The translations under genes and the position numbers were made by a program. Below, one piece after another: positions 56,105 to 64,000 of a stretch of 64,000 nucleotides of DNA. Under the pieces are notes generated by a model. The model searched no databases, was not told the DNA's origin, and saw nothing but the letters and a program-made list of their open reading frames with translations. This DNA is from Niastella soli (GTDB lineage Bacteria; Bacteroidota; Bacteroidia; Chitinophagales; Chitinophagaceae), in NCBI RefSeq assembly GCF_017742245.1, contig NZ_JAGHKO010000011.1, positions 584,518 through 648,517 on the forward strand, given 5' to 3'. The number at the start of each line of letters is the position of its first letter. Within the stretch, counting starts at the first letter, position 1.

Positions 56105-56839
56105 ATGATTGACTTTCAACAAAATCTCCAAACAGAGGAGCACGACTTGCAGGAAACCTTTGAAACCAGCAGGCATATCCCTGGCCTGGCAATGGGAATA
56201 CCTACTTCTAAAGAATTAACAGGCATTGAAGTTCGTCTTCAAAATATAACCGTTTTGGACAATAAGACCCCGAAAGTCCCTCCATTTCCGGGTTTGGCAA
56301 AAGTATATCTTATTGCCCTTGCGGCGTCCGATGTTAATGTTCAGCCAATAACTGTCGATCTCAAAAGCTTTGAAAAGGTTGATGATGGAAGTAATCTAAA
56401 TATAGATGAAGCGATGTTTTTTTGGGAAAAGAAAGAGAACAACATCGATGCACCCAGCCAGATCCATTGTTTTGTTTCATTGATAAAAAGCAAACAACCG
56501 TTGCGTGATGTAAGCAAAATAATGACAGAAGTGCAAAACGATAGCGGGTTTAAAGAAACTGTATCTACTTTAGGGGCACTAATAAGAACAGGTAGTAACC
56601 TTACTACTGTCAGCGGACTTGTATTTCAGACTGCTGGGATAATAGGGAAATTCTTAGGGCGGGTAGATGATAAGCCTCTTTTAACCTGGGTACAAAGCTT
56701 TACAAATATCCATGGCGATTTTGATGCAGTGGGTGAGCTTAAAAAGAATGCAAATAATAAATTTGCGACCATGGACCTCGCGATGACGGTTCGTGATAAA
56801 GAGAGACAGCAGGCTGCTGTTGCTGCTGCAAATGGTTAA
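56105..56839 (+). CDS. Unknown soluble protein, 244 residues
   Basis: No signal peptide. The first 160 residues are strand-rich (GIEVRLQNITVLDNKTPKVP, LAKVYLIALAASDVNVQPIT, IHCFVSLIKSKQPLRDV) and the last part is helical with Gly/Ala-rich stretches (TLGALIRTGSNLTTVSGLVF, LGRVDDKPLLTWVQSF) ending in an AAVAAANG tail. I recognise no family. The layout, a beta sandwich followed by a helical or hydrophobic domain, is similar to some membrane-associating proteins, but this is only an impression. It has its own promoter region (239 bp) and ends at a strong hairpin. Confidence 0.65.
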   Translation: MIDFQQNLQTEEHDLQETFETSRHIPGLAMGIPTSKELTGIEVRLQNITVLDNKTPKVPPFPGLAKVYLIALAASDVNVQPITVDLKSFEKVDDGSNLNIDEAMFFWEKKENNIDAPSQIHCFVSLIKSKQPLRDVSKIMTEVQNDSGFKETVSTLGALIRTGSNLTTVSGLVFQTAGIIGKFLGRVDDKPLLTWVQSFTNIHGDFDAVGELKKNANNKFATMDLAMTVRDKERQQAAVAAANG

Positions 56840-56857
56840 TAATAATAAGTTTCCGAT

Positions 56858-56905
56858 AAAGAGCTGCTTCCATTTATACAAATGAAAGCAGCTCTTTATT
56901 TTTTT
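56858..56905. terminator. Bidirectional terminator between the unknown protein and the cyanophycinase operon
   Basis: AAAGAGCTGCTT (56858-56869) pairs with AAGCAGCTCTTT (56886-56897), extended by a CATTT/AAATG inner stem, then a T-run to 56905. The genes converge here and their stops lie on each side, so it can serve both. Confidence 0.85.
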
Positions 56906-57773
56906 AATTAGCTGTTGCCGGATTGCCAGGAGCAGGGACTAATTTTCTTTCTTTGAGATCATAACGTTGTCCCTTACCCAGGAAGGTGAAAGGCTTTGCT
57001 TCTTCAGTAGCTGTTTTTGTGGCATGGCCGTCGTAAACGGCAACATAAGAATTGCCTATTACCTCAAACGTATTCTTTTGTACCACCACAGCGGTATTTT
57101 CATCTATTCCTATGCCTAACAACTCCGGACGTGTTTTAATAAACCCGGCCAGATCGAACTGGCGGTTACGGCGTAGTATGTGCTGGTCAATGGCAACATT
57201 ATGAATAAAATCGAGCCCCTGGGTGTGATCGCCAACAAGTACGTTATTTCCCTTCGTGTCGCCGCGGAATAAGAATGAGCCCTGAATGGTAGCGCCGGCA
57301 GAAGTGCCGCCAATAACGCCACCCCGGTTTAACAGCGCATTAAATTCTTTATGGGCCAGCGTATTGAGGTAAGCATCTGCCAAACGCCATTGCCGGCCGC
57401 CAACAAACCAGATGCCGGTTGCTTTTTTTATGGGAGCTACAAAGCTGTCGGTATTGGCGATCTTTGGATTACGGGTATGCAGCACCACTACATTCTGTAT
57501 GCCCAGGTTCTGTAATAATTCTTTTTCAAATGATTTGCCAATATGGAGCGAAGAATCTTCGCCTGCTGTTGGGATCACTACAATACGCGCATCAGGGCCG
57601 CCAGCCAGTTCTATAAAACGGGCCCAGATGTCGGGGCCCAAACGGCCGCCACCCACAATTACCAGCGACCCTTTTTCCGGCCCTATAAATTCGGTTGCTT
57701 TTTGTTGAGCGAAGTTGTTTGTTGTTGTCAATGTCAGGCTTAACGCCAGTATAACTTTATTAATTCGTGTCAT
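56904..57773 (-). CDS. Secreted cyanophycinase-like S51 peptidase
   Basis: 289 residues with a signal peptide (MTRINKVILALSLTLTTTNN, ending FAQ). The S51 features are present: VIVGGGRLG, the GGRQWR motif (R127), the nucleophile elbow GGTSAGA with S158 and the DQHILRRNR histidine region. The family hydrolyses cyanophycin (multi-L-arginyl-poly-aspartate) or alpha-aspartyl dipeptides; here the protein is exported. It is the last gene of an operon with M14 carboxypeptidase, SusC and SusD, 22 bp after SusD, which suggests extracellular or periplasmic polyamide or peptide breakdown. The exact substrate is inference. Confidence 0.9.
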   Translation of the reverse strand: MTRINKVILALSLTLTTTNNFAQQKATEFIGPEKGSLVIVGGGRLGPDIWARFIELAGGPDARIVVIPTAGEDSSLHIGKSFEKELLQNLGIQNVVVLHTRNPKIANTDSFVAPIKKATGIWFVGGRQWRLADAYLNTLAHKEFNALLNRGGVIGGTSAGATIQGSFLFRGDTKGNNVLVGDHTQGLDFIHNVAIDQHILRRNRQFDLAGFIKTRPELLGIGIDENTAVVVQKNTFEVIGNSYVAVYDGHATKTATEEAKPFTFLGKGQRYDLKERKLVPAPGNPATAN

Positions 57774-57795
57774 GTTAAGTAGGTATGGTTTTAAG

Positions 57796-59142
57796 TTAGT
57801 AACCTAAATTGGGATCCAGGTATTTATCTGCAATAATTTCTGAGATCGGGATCGGAAAAACAAATTTATTCGGGTCGCTTATGTTTAGAACACTTGATAC
57901 CCGGCCTGTACGAACGAGGTTGAACCAGCGGTCGGCCTCAAATGCAAACTCAAACCGTCGTTCGTTTTCAATAGCCAGTAAAATTGCTTCGGGTGTGGCA
58001 GCGGTAGCCGGTGATAAACCAGCACGGTCACGCACTGCATTTAAATCTGTTAAGGCCTGGGTGAGTTTGGTTTGTTTTACCCTTGCTTCCGAGCGAATGA
58101 GGTACAATTCCGCCACACGCATCAGATAAGCAGGATCGGTGCCGGTCGGATTTCGATAGTACAGTTTACCATACCATAAATTGCCGGGAGGTGCTGTTTG
58201 TGCAATAAGGGAATTACGATTGCCACCAATGGCCGGATCATTTAATAAAGTTACCAGGTTATTATTAGGTGCCCATTCCCGGCGCCCTCCCAGTGCTGGT
58301 GGTAACCACCAGTTATAATGACCGTTCTTGAACGATGTGCTATAGGCCAGTTCAAAAACCGATTCAGCCGTAGCAGTTACATTGTTGGCAAAAAAGGCGT
58401 TGTAAGGTTTAAGCAATTTGTAGTTGGCCGCGTCATCGATAATTTTGGAGGCATAGCTTTCTGCTTTCACCCAATCCTGCTGATATAAATAAAAGCGGGC
58501 TTTCAATGCCCATACTGTTTTTTGCGTAGCCTTGTTACGGTTGACCGTAGCTGGTAACAGCGCTTCTGCTTTGTCAAGATCACTTAATACCTGTGCATAG
58601 GTTTCTGCTAAACTGCTTCGGCGAATTCCTTCCTGGTCAGTTTTTGAGTAGGTAGGGCTTGTGATCAACTGCACACCGCCCCAGGCCCTTGCCAGGTCGA
58701 AATAGGCCAACGCCCTGATAAAGTAAGCTTCTCCCTGGTATTGATTTTTCTTTGCCTCCGTAAGTAAAGGGTCGGTTAAACGGGGAACAATATCTATGAT
58801 ATAATTAGCTGAGAGAATGGTTCGGTAAATGGCCATCCAGGCACTGGCAATATTTGAATTATCAGCCGTTAATGCCCGTGCTGCGATTTGCGAAGGCGCT
58901 GATTGGGAACCGGTCCATTGAATGTCGCCTCCCATTAAATAGGAGAGGGAAATGAAATTAGAACCATAGTAGCCATCGCTGCCCAGGCGGTTATACAATC
59001 CATTTACAGCAGCTTCGGCGCTTACTGCATCGGTAATGGCCACGGATGCATCTACCTGCTGCTGCGGTTGCACATTCAGGAATTTCCTGCAACTGGTTGT
59101 TAGAAGAAAAAATGCCAGGTATAGGTATAGATAACGTGTCAT
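57796..59142 (-). CDS. SusD/RagB-family lipoprotein of the peptidase operon
   Basis: 448 residues. The signal peptide ends in LLTTSC, followed by RKFLNVQPQQQ. SusD motifs appear in YFIRALAYFDLARAWGGVQL, LNAVRDRAGL and the C-terminal ERRFEFAFEADRWFNLVRTG, with the FPIPISEI end. It forms the lid of the SusC channel 9 bp upstream. Neighbour peptidases suggest a peptide ligand. Confidence 0.96.
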   Translation of the reverse strand: MTRYLYLYLAFFLLTTSCRKFLNVQPQQQVDASVAITDAVSAEAAVNGLYNRLGSDGYYGSNFISLSYLMGGDIQWTGSQSAPSQIAARALTADNSNIASAWMAIYRTILSANYIIDIVPRLTDPLLTEAKKNQYQGEAYFIRALAYFDLARAWGGVQLITSPTYSKTDQEGIRRSSLAETYAQVLSDLDKAEALLPATVNRNKATQKTVWALKARFYLYQQDWVKAESYASKIIDDAANYKLLKPYNAFFANNVTATAESVFELAYSTSFKNGHYNWWLPPALGGRREWAPNNNLVTLLNDPAIGGNRNSLIAQTAPPGNLWYGKLYYRNPTGTDPAYLMRVAELYLIRSEARVKQTKLTQALTDLNAVRDRAGLSPATAATPEAILLAIENERRFEFAFEADRWFNLVRTGRVSSVLNISDPNKFVFPIPISEIIADKYLDPNLGY

Positions 59143-59151
59143 GATTTTTAT

Positions 59152-62100
59152 TTACAGAGATATATTAATGCCAAACTGAATGGTGCGTGGTTGTGGAGGC
59201 GTACCAAGGTCATAACCCTGTACATTAGGGTCTGAGGTCACATTGATCTCCGGATCGGGGCCCTGGTATTTCTTCCACAACCACCAGTTGGCGCCGCTGG
59301 CATAAATGCGGATTGAATTGGTGTGTATTTTAGTTGTTAATTTTTTGGGAAGTGTATAGCCCAATGTTAAAGTGCTCAACCGAATGAATGACCCGTCTTC
59401 AATAAACCGGCTTACAGGGCTTAAAGTATAGTTTGTGCCCAATGTAGTAATACGGGGCACCTCTGTAATATCACCAGGCTTTTGCCACCGGTTGAGCTGG
59501 TTTTTATTGATAGCACGCCGGTCGTCCCGTGTACCACCCGATTCATGAAAGAAACGGTTGTTGTTAAAGATCTTGTTGCCAAACTGAAAATTGAAGAATA
59601 CGGAAAAATCAAATCCTTTATACCGCAGGTTGTTGTTGAGACCGCCAAAGTATTTTGGTTGGGCATTTCCTGCTATCTGCCGGTCGTCCGCAGTGATCTT
59701 TCCATCTTTTACATAATCTTCATATACGGCATCACCTGTTTGCGGATCAACGTATAATTGGTTATATACGTAAAAAGAATGCATGGAATACCCCTGGATC
59801 ATTCTTTCCGCGGAATAAGAAGCATCAACCGGGATATCCAGCTTTTCAATTTTATTTATATTGTGGGCAATGTTAAAGCTGGTTGTCCAGGTGAATTGTC
59901 GGTTGCTGATGTTGGTGGTAGAAATGCCTAATTCAAATCCTTTGTTACTGATCTCTCCGGCATTGCTCGATATGGAGGAGAAGCCAGTGGTTACTGGTAA
60001 GGGCAGACTTAACAACAGATCACTGGTGTATTTTTTATATAGGTTGAATTCGATGCTGATGTGGTCTTTCAATAATCCAAGGTCAATGCCAAGGTTGGTT
60101 TGCCGGGTGGTTTCCCAGCTTAAACCGGTGTTGCCCAGTTGTTGGGGTACAGTACCGGGATTGTCGAGATAATTTGCACCGCCATTCCATAAATTACGGG
60201 AAGCAAAATTACCAATACCATTCTGATTTCCGGTTATCCCAATATTCGCCCGCAATTTTAACGTACTGATGGCATTAACATCCCTGATAAATGATTCCTC
60301 ACTGGCCAGCCATGCCAGGCCTACAGATGGGAAATAACCCCATTGTTTGTTGGTGCCGAATTTGGAAGAAGCGTCGCCACGTACATTGAACTCGGCAAAA
60401 TATTTACCGCCATAGTTATATTCCAGTCTGCCAAATACCGATACCTGCCGGTTGCCGGCACTGCTGCTGGAGGAAGTGGTGGTTGCTGCAGAAGCAATTT
60501 GTTTATAAGAGTCGTTGGGAAAATTGGTGCCCTGGGCCGAGGTCACTGTTTCTACTGCTCCCTGCACTGAATTCCCCACCAGCACACCCAGGCTATGCTG
60601 GCCCGGTTTTGCTTTATAGGAAAGCGTTTGTTCTGTTATCCAGATGGCATTCTTACTGATGCTGGAAGTAGCAAGTCCTTTACTGGCGCTGCCGCGGTTG
60701 GTAAGACTATTCCAGTATTCATATTCGTTATAATCATTATAGTCAATGCTCCAGCTTGTTCTGAATTTAAGGTTGCGTAAAAGATCCGCCTCACCATACA
60801 TATTCCCAATGTAGCGGATGCTGGTGCTGTGCATGTCAGTGTATTTGATCAATACATCCAGGTTATCGAATCCGGCCCATTTGGCGTAGGTGCCATCGTC
60901 GTTGAATTTAGGCAGGTAAGTGGGCGTGTGCAGAGCAGCTTGTAAGATGCCGCCTTGCGGGCCATCACCCACCCGCGCATTGGTACGGTAAGAACGCGAT
61001 AATAAATTGCTTGATCCTATTCGAACTTTGCTGTTTATCTGCTGGTCGAGATTGAATTTAAAACTGGCCCGCTGAAAGTCATTTGTACGCAGGATAGCTT
61101 GTTGTTTGTTATACCCTCCCCCTATATAATAGCGGGTTTTATCATTTCCGCCTGACACAGACAGGTCATAGTTTTGCAGATTGCCTGTTCTGAAAATATC
61201 ATGCAACCGGTCATAGGTAGGTTGTTCTTCCGGAAGTCCGCGCCCGCCTTCAGATTTAAGGCGGAAGGGCCTGGTTGAAGCCGGTTTGCCATCATTGATC
61301 CAGGCTTCATTGATGATGGTTGCATGTTCCGGGCCGGTAACCAGGTCCCATAATTCCGGTGCCCAAGAGGAACCGTAATAGGCATTGGCGTTCACTTTTG
61401 GCAGGGTATTGTATTGACCACGTTTTGTTGTGATCAATATAACGCCATTGGCTGCGCGGGCGCCATAAATGGCAGTGGCTGAAGCGTCTTTTAATACCGA
61501 GATGCTTTCAATGTCCGCGGGGTTAATGTCTGCAAGCGGATTATTAGCCTGCCCCTGGGTGGTTATTTTTTGTAATGACTGATTATTGATAAAAACACCA
61601 TCTATCACATACAACGGATCATTGCCTGCATTGATAGAGGTTGTGCCTCTAATGCGAAAGAAGATGCCATCGCCGGGAATGCCGGTATTAGCGCTTATCT
61701 GAACGCCGGCTACCCGGCCCTGCAATTGCTGGTCAAAGCTGGCTACGGGTTTATTCTTTATTTCATCTGCTTTTACCGTGGCTACTGCACTTACCAACGA
61801 TTTTTTACTTTGTGCGCCATAACCCACCACTACCACTTCTCCCAGCGCATTGCTGGTAGTAGCAATAGTTACGTCAATGAGCTGTTGGCCATTGACGGGT
61901 TGTTCAACCGCTGTATGGCCGATGGCGGTGATCAATAAAATATCATTTGATGGGACCAATAAACTGAACTGGCCATTTTCATCAGTGCTGGTGCCTATGT
62001 TAGCCGTTTTTGCTTTCACCGATACACCGGCTACAGGTTTTTGTGTTCCCGTTTCCCGAATGGTACCCTTTACCGGAATGGTTGTTTGGGCATAGACTGC

Positions 62101-62175
62101 TATTGTAACAAAAAGAAAGGTTGTTATGAATAAGAATGGCTTTGGTAGTGCTGTCACATGTCGGTTTCGGTACAT
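59152..62175 (-). CDS. SusC/RagA-family TonB-linked transporter of the peptidase operon
   Basis: 1007 residues starting at ATG 62175. Signal peptide (about 1-29, ending AVYAQ), carboxypeptidase-D-like domain (VKGTIRETGTQKPVAGVSVK), TonB-box-like VVVVGYGAQSKKSLVSAV, plug motif LKDASATAIYGARAANGVIL and barrel with TIQFGINISL at the end. No STN domain. It imports a nutrient with the SusD partner that starts 9 bp downstream. The upstream neighbour is the M14 carboxypeptidase (21 bp). Confidence 0.96.
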   Translation of the reverse strand: MYRNRHVTALPKPFLFITTFLFVTIAVYAQTTIPVKGTIRETGTQKPVAGVSVKAKTANIGTSTDENGQFSLLVPSNDILLITAIGHTAVEQPVNGQQLIDVTIATTSNALGEVVVVGYGAQSKKSLVSAVATVKADEIKNKPVASFDQQLQGRVAGVQISANTGIPGDGIFFRIRGTTSINAGNDPLYVIDGVFINNQSLQKITTQGQANNPLADINPADIESISVLKDASATAIYGARAANGVILITTKRGQYNTLPKVNANAYYGSSWAPELWDLVTGPEHATIINEAWINDGKPASTRPFRLKSEGGRGLPEEQPTYDRLHDIFRTGNLQNYDLSVSGGNDKTRYYIGGGYNKQQAILRTNDFQRASFKFNLDQQINSKVRIGSSNLLSRSYRTNARVGDGPQGGILQAALHTPTYLPKFNDDGTYAKWAGFDNLDVLIKYTDMHSTSIRYIGNMYGEADLLRNLKFRTSWSIDYNDYNEYEYWNSLTNRGSASKGLATSSISKNAIWITEQTLSYKAKPGQHSLGVLVGNSVQGAVETVTSAQGTNFPNDSYKQIASAATTTSSSSSAGNRQVSVFGRLEYNYGGKYFAEFNVRGDASSKFGTNKQWGYFPSVGLAWLASEESFIRDVNAISTLKLRANIGITGNQNGIGNFASRNLWNGGANYLDNPGTVPQQLGNTGLSWETTRQTNLGIDLGLLKDHISIEFNLYKKYTSDLLLSLPLPVTTGFSSISSNAGEISNKGFELGISTTNISNRQFTWTTSFNIAHNINKIEKLDIPVDASYSAERMIQGYSMHSFYVYNQLYVDPQTGDAVYEDYVKDGKITADDRQIAGNAQPKYFGGLNNNLRYKGFDFSVFFNFQFGNKIFNNNRFFHESGGTRDDRRAINKNQLNRWQKPGDITEVPRITTLGTNYTLSPVSRFIEDGSFIRLSTLTLGYTLPKKLTTKIHTNSIRIYASGANWWLWKKYQGPDPEINVTSDPNVQGYDLGTPPQPRTIQFGINISL

Positions 62176-62196
62176 ACAATTATTGTTATAGGGGTG

Positions 62197-64000
62197 TTAC
62201 TCGTGTTCGTTTTCTTCGGCGAAATTTCTACCACCGCTTACCAGGTTAGCAAAAAAGATACTGTTCAGGAACAACCGGGTTGTGCCCAGCCAATAACTAC
62301 GGTAAGTGGGATCGTCGGCAAACAACACTACCTGTCCGTTGCCACTGTTGCTAAACAAAATAGTTGCTGAATTGCTTACTTTTTTAATGTTCTCTTTGGA
62401 TGCATAGCCATTTACAAACGGTTTGCTGTCATACAGCGCTACGGTTGCATACTTGTTGGTGCTGCTTTGTAAAAAGGTATTGCTGTTCTTGTTGACAAAC
62501 AATTTGCGGGTGGTAATGCCAAAAGCCAAGGGATGGGTAGTGTCGAGATCGGCAGTGAAAATGGCGCCATTGATACGTTTGGCGCCTTCTACATCCTGCT
62601 GCGCGTCATAGTCAAGCCGATTGTTTTTGCCTTTTGATCCCGGTTCAATCTCGGGTCTTTCTACACTGCTTTGTCCAAATGAAGTTTGCTGAACAGGACG
62701 CAAGGGGCGATTGTCTGTTGCTGCCACAGTAGTTGCAGGCGATGCGGGTTTGCCTTCGGGCTGCGCATCGGGGAGCAACTTCTCTTTTGTGAGCTCGTTT
62801 TGGATGGCCCAGGCGCTGGCGTTTTGCAGGGTGATGAGCACACCGCCTTCAGCTACCCAGTCCTTTATTTTTTCAATGGTGGCTTTATTCCAGGCACTGT
62901 AATTCCCGCCAGGCAGTATCAATGTATTGTAACGTTTCAACGAGGCCCGTTCAAAGTTTTGCAGGTCCAGTTTTACCACAGGTAATCCTAAGTGCTGATT
63001 CAAAAGAAACCAGACCTGTCCAGCTTCTGATGAGGTGACGCCCTGACCAAATGCCAGCGCCACTTCGGGTTTTCGAATGGCTTTTATATTGCTGCTGCCT
63101 AAGTCGATGCCTTCTGCACTAAAACCAGTGGAAACTGCAGTGAAGGTGATGTTTGCATTTTCCGCCACTTGTTTTATAAGTTTGTACAGGCTGTCTGCTG
63201 CAATATTTTGTCCTGCTACGGGAATGATAAGTGTGCCATTGCCAAACGCCTTTTTGCTGTTGTTATAATTAATGGTAAAGGGCCTGAATGCCGTTTTTAC
63301 CAGGATCTCTTTTTGTAATAAAGTATACAGGGCTTTGGTGGCATTGAAATCAGTATAAGCGGTTATATAGGCGAGGTTTGATTGTCCGCCCAGTACTTCC
63401 CCTTTTGCTGAAACGGGCGTGGTTACCTGTTTGCCTTTTATAAAAGTGGGTGCATTGATGGCGGCATATTGTAAACCATAAGCGTGTATCACACTCCACC
63501 CGGTGTTGTCGTAAAAGATACTATCCTTTAAAATGTTCTCTTCAAACAGGGAATGAACGATCAGGTAATTGGGTTGTTCTGCCGGAACAAGGTAGCTTTT
63601 TCCCTTTTCGAACTTTTTACCATCCTGTAGGGTATTTCCATCCAGTTCGTATACCTGGATGTGATGTTGCAATAACAGGTTCAAAAATTTAATGGTGAGG
63701 TTTTCGTCACGACTGTCGCCAAAAATGTAAGCTTTTGTTTTGCTGGCTTTAGCTTGGTCCAATGCGTTCTTAAAAAGATTCTTCTGCACCCTGAATAAAT
63801 TGGCTTTTTCCGCTACTGAACCCCGAATGGTTGATAAGCTGGTGGTTACATGGTTGCGAATGGAAAAAGAAAAGGTGAGCAAACCGTTGGTTGATTCTGT
63901 TACCAGTCCGCGTGAACCGGCTTCTTCAAATGTAGCTGCTACACTGCCATAAAACTTTGGATAGGTGCTGCCATAAATGGGCGAGAGGTTATCGTAATTT
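62197..64000 (-). CDS. M14-family zinc carboxypeptidase, C-terminal part (5' end beyond window)
   Basis: The frame continues to the window edge without a stop, so the gene starts outside. The visible part has about 601 residues. Just inside the edge it reads YGSVAATFEEAGSRG and then GLLTFSFSIRNH, the Bacteroidota M14 catalytic-Glu region. The zinc ligands must be upstream, outside. The rest is a glutamine-amidotransferase-like C-terminal domain (YNTLILPGGNYSAWNKATIE, WVAEGGVLITLQNASAW) as in other large M14 enzymes of this phylum. The apparent TTG start at 63882 is therefore not a real start. It probably trims peptides outside the cell. Downstream in the operon are SusC, SusD and the cyanophycinase-like peptidase. 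Confidence 0.88.
   Translation of the reverse strand, partial: NYDNLSPIYGSTYPKFYGSVAATFEEAGSRGLVTESTNGLLTFSFSIRNHVTTSLSTIRGSVAEKANLFRVQKNLFKNALDQAKASKTKAYIFGDSRDENLTIKFLNLLLQHHIQVYELDGNTLQDGKKFEKGKSYLVPAEQPNYLIVHSLFEENILKDSIFYDNTGWSVIHAYGLQYAAINAPTFIKGKQVTTPVSAKGEVLGGQSNLAYITAYTDFNATKALYTLLQKEILVKTAFRPFTINYNNSKKAFGNGTLIIPVAGQNIAADSLYKLIKQVAENANITFTAVSTGFSAEGIDLGSSNIKAIRKPEVALAFGQGVTSSEAGQVWFLLNQHLGLPVVKLDLQNFERASLKRYNTLILPGGNYSAWNKATIEKIKDWVAEGGVLITLQNASAWAIQNELTKEKLLPDAQPEGKPASPATTVAATDNRPLRPVQQTSFGQSSVERPEIEPGSKGKNNRLDYDAQQDVEGAKRINGAIFTADLDTTHPLAFGITTRKLFVNKNSNTFLQSSTNKYATVALYDSKPFVNGYASKENIKKVSNSATILFSNSGNGQVVLFADDPTYRSYWLGTTRLFLNSIFFANLVSGGRNFAEENEHE

Noticed and set aside
62197-63882. 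Complete 561-residue protein starting at TTG 63882
   Set aside because: The open frame continues upstream with conserved M14 sequence (FEEAGSRG) to the window edge, so the start is outside the window.
1-64000. rRNA, tRNA or intact transposase genes
   Set aside because: I searched by eye for tRNA-like cloverleaf stretches, rRNA cores and transposase motifs and saw none. A covariance search would be decisive.

Overview
The window looks like a chromosomal segment of a Bacteroidota bacterium, most likely a Chitinophagaceae member (Niastella/Chitinophaga-like). The evidence is two SusC/SusD outer-membrane uptake pairs, an ECF sigma factor of the Bacteroidota type, giant secreted RHS proteins with a DUF6443-like region, an ImuA-ImuB-DnaE2 cassette, almost no Shine-Dalgarno sequences, and moderate GC with AT-rich islands. 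The genus is inference. I saw no rRNA, tRNA, CRISPR array or intact insertion sequence.

Layout. 1-16.2 kb is a polymorphic-toxin (RHS) locus on the + strand: the 3' part of a giant YD-repeat protein, a small secreted protein, a 2911-residue RHS protein with a variable tail carrying a PD-(D/E)XK-like nuclease signature, and an overlapping lipoprotein in the immunity position. 16.4-20.4 kb holds a secreted GH2 glycosidase, the wreck of an SBBP-repeat gene and an SDR oxidoreductase. 20.4-25.9 kb is the minus-strand mutagenesis cassette imuA-imuB-dnaE2, with a perfect inverted repeat upstream. 26.1-33.8 kb has a small membrane protein, two TetR regulators sharing GGTCGA operator-like sites, and a TolC-MFP-RND efflux operon. 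33.9-39.7 kb holds a membrane-anchored alpha/beta hydrolase, an intergenic region with striking 11-bp periodicity, a polytopic protein with a heme-copper-oxidase-like His motif, two unknown cytosolic proteins and an Lrp-type regulator with its partner.

40.2-48.2 kb is a nutrient-uptake locus: ECF sigma factor, SusC, SusD, a DUF5017-like lipoprotein and a DUF6528-like propeller lipoprotein. It has no hydrolase and no FecR anti-sigma. 48.5-52.8 kb holds an orphan Wza-like export lipoprotein, a DHFR/RibD-like reductase, an MHS-type MFS transporter and an XRE regulator of the ScfR/RamB type. That regulator is divergent from the glyoxylate-shunt genes aceB-aceA (52.9-55.9 kb), across a palindrome. 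After an unknown 244-residue protein, the right end (56.9-64 kb) is a minus-strand operon of M14 carboxypeptidase (cut by the window edge), SusC, SusD and a secreted cyanophycinase-like S51 peptidase, which reads as a peptide or polyamide scavenging system.

The items most worth following are the RHS nuclease tail with its lipoprotein partner, the phased 11-bp repeat region, the M14-SusCD-cyanophycinase operon, and the operator-like inverted repeats in front of imuA, the two tetR genes and aceB.
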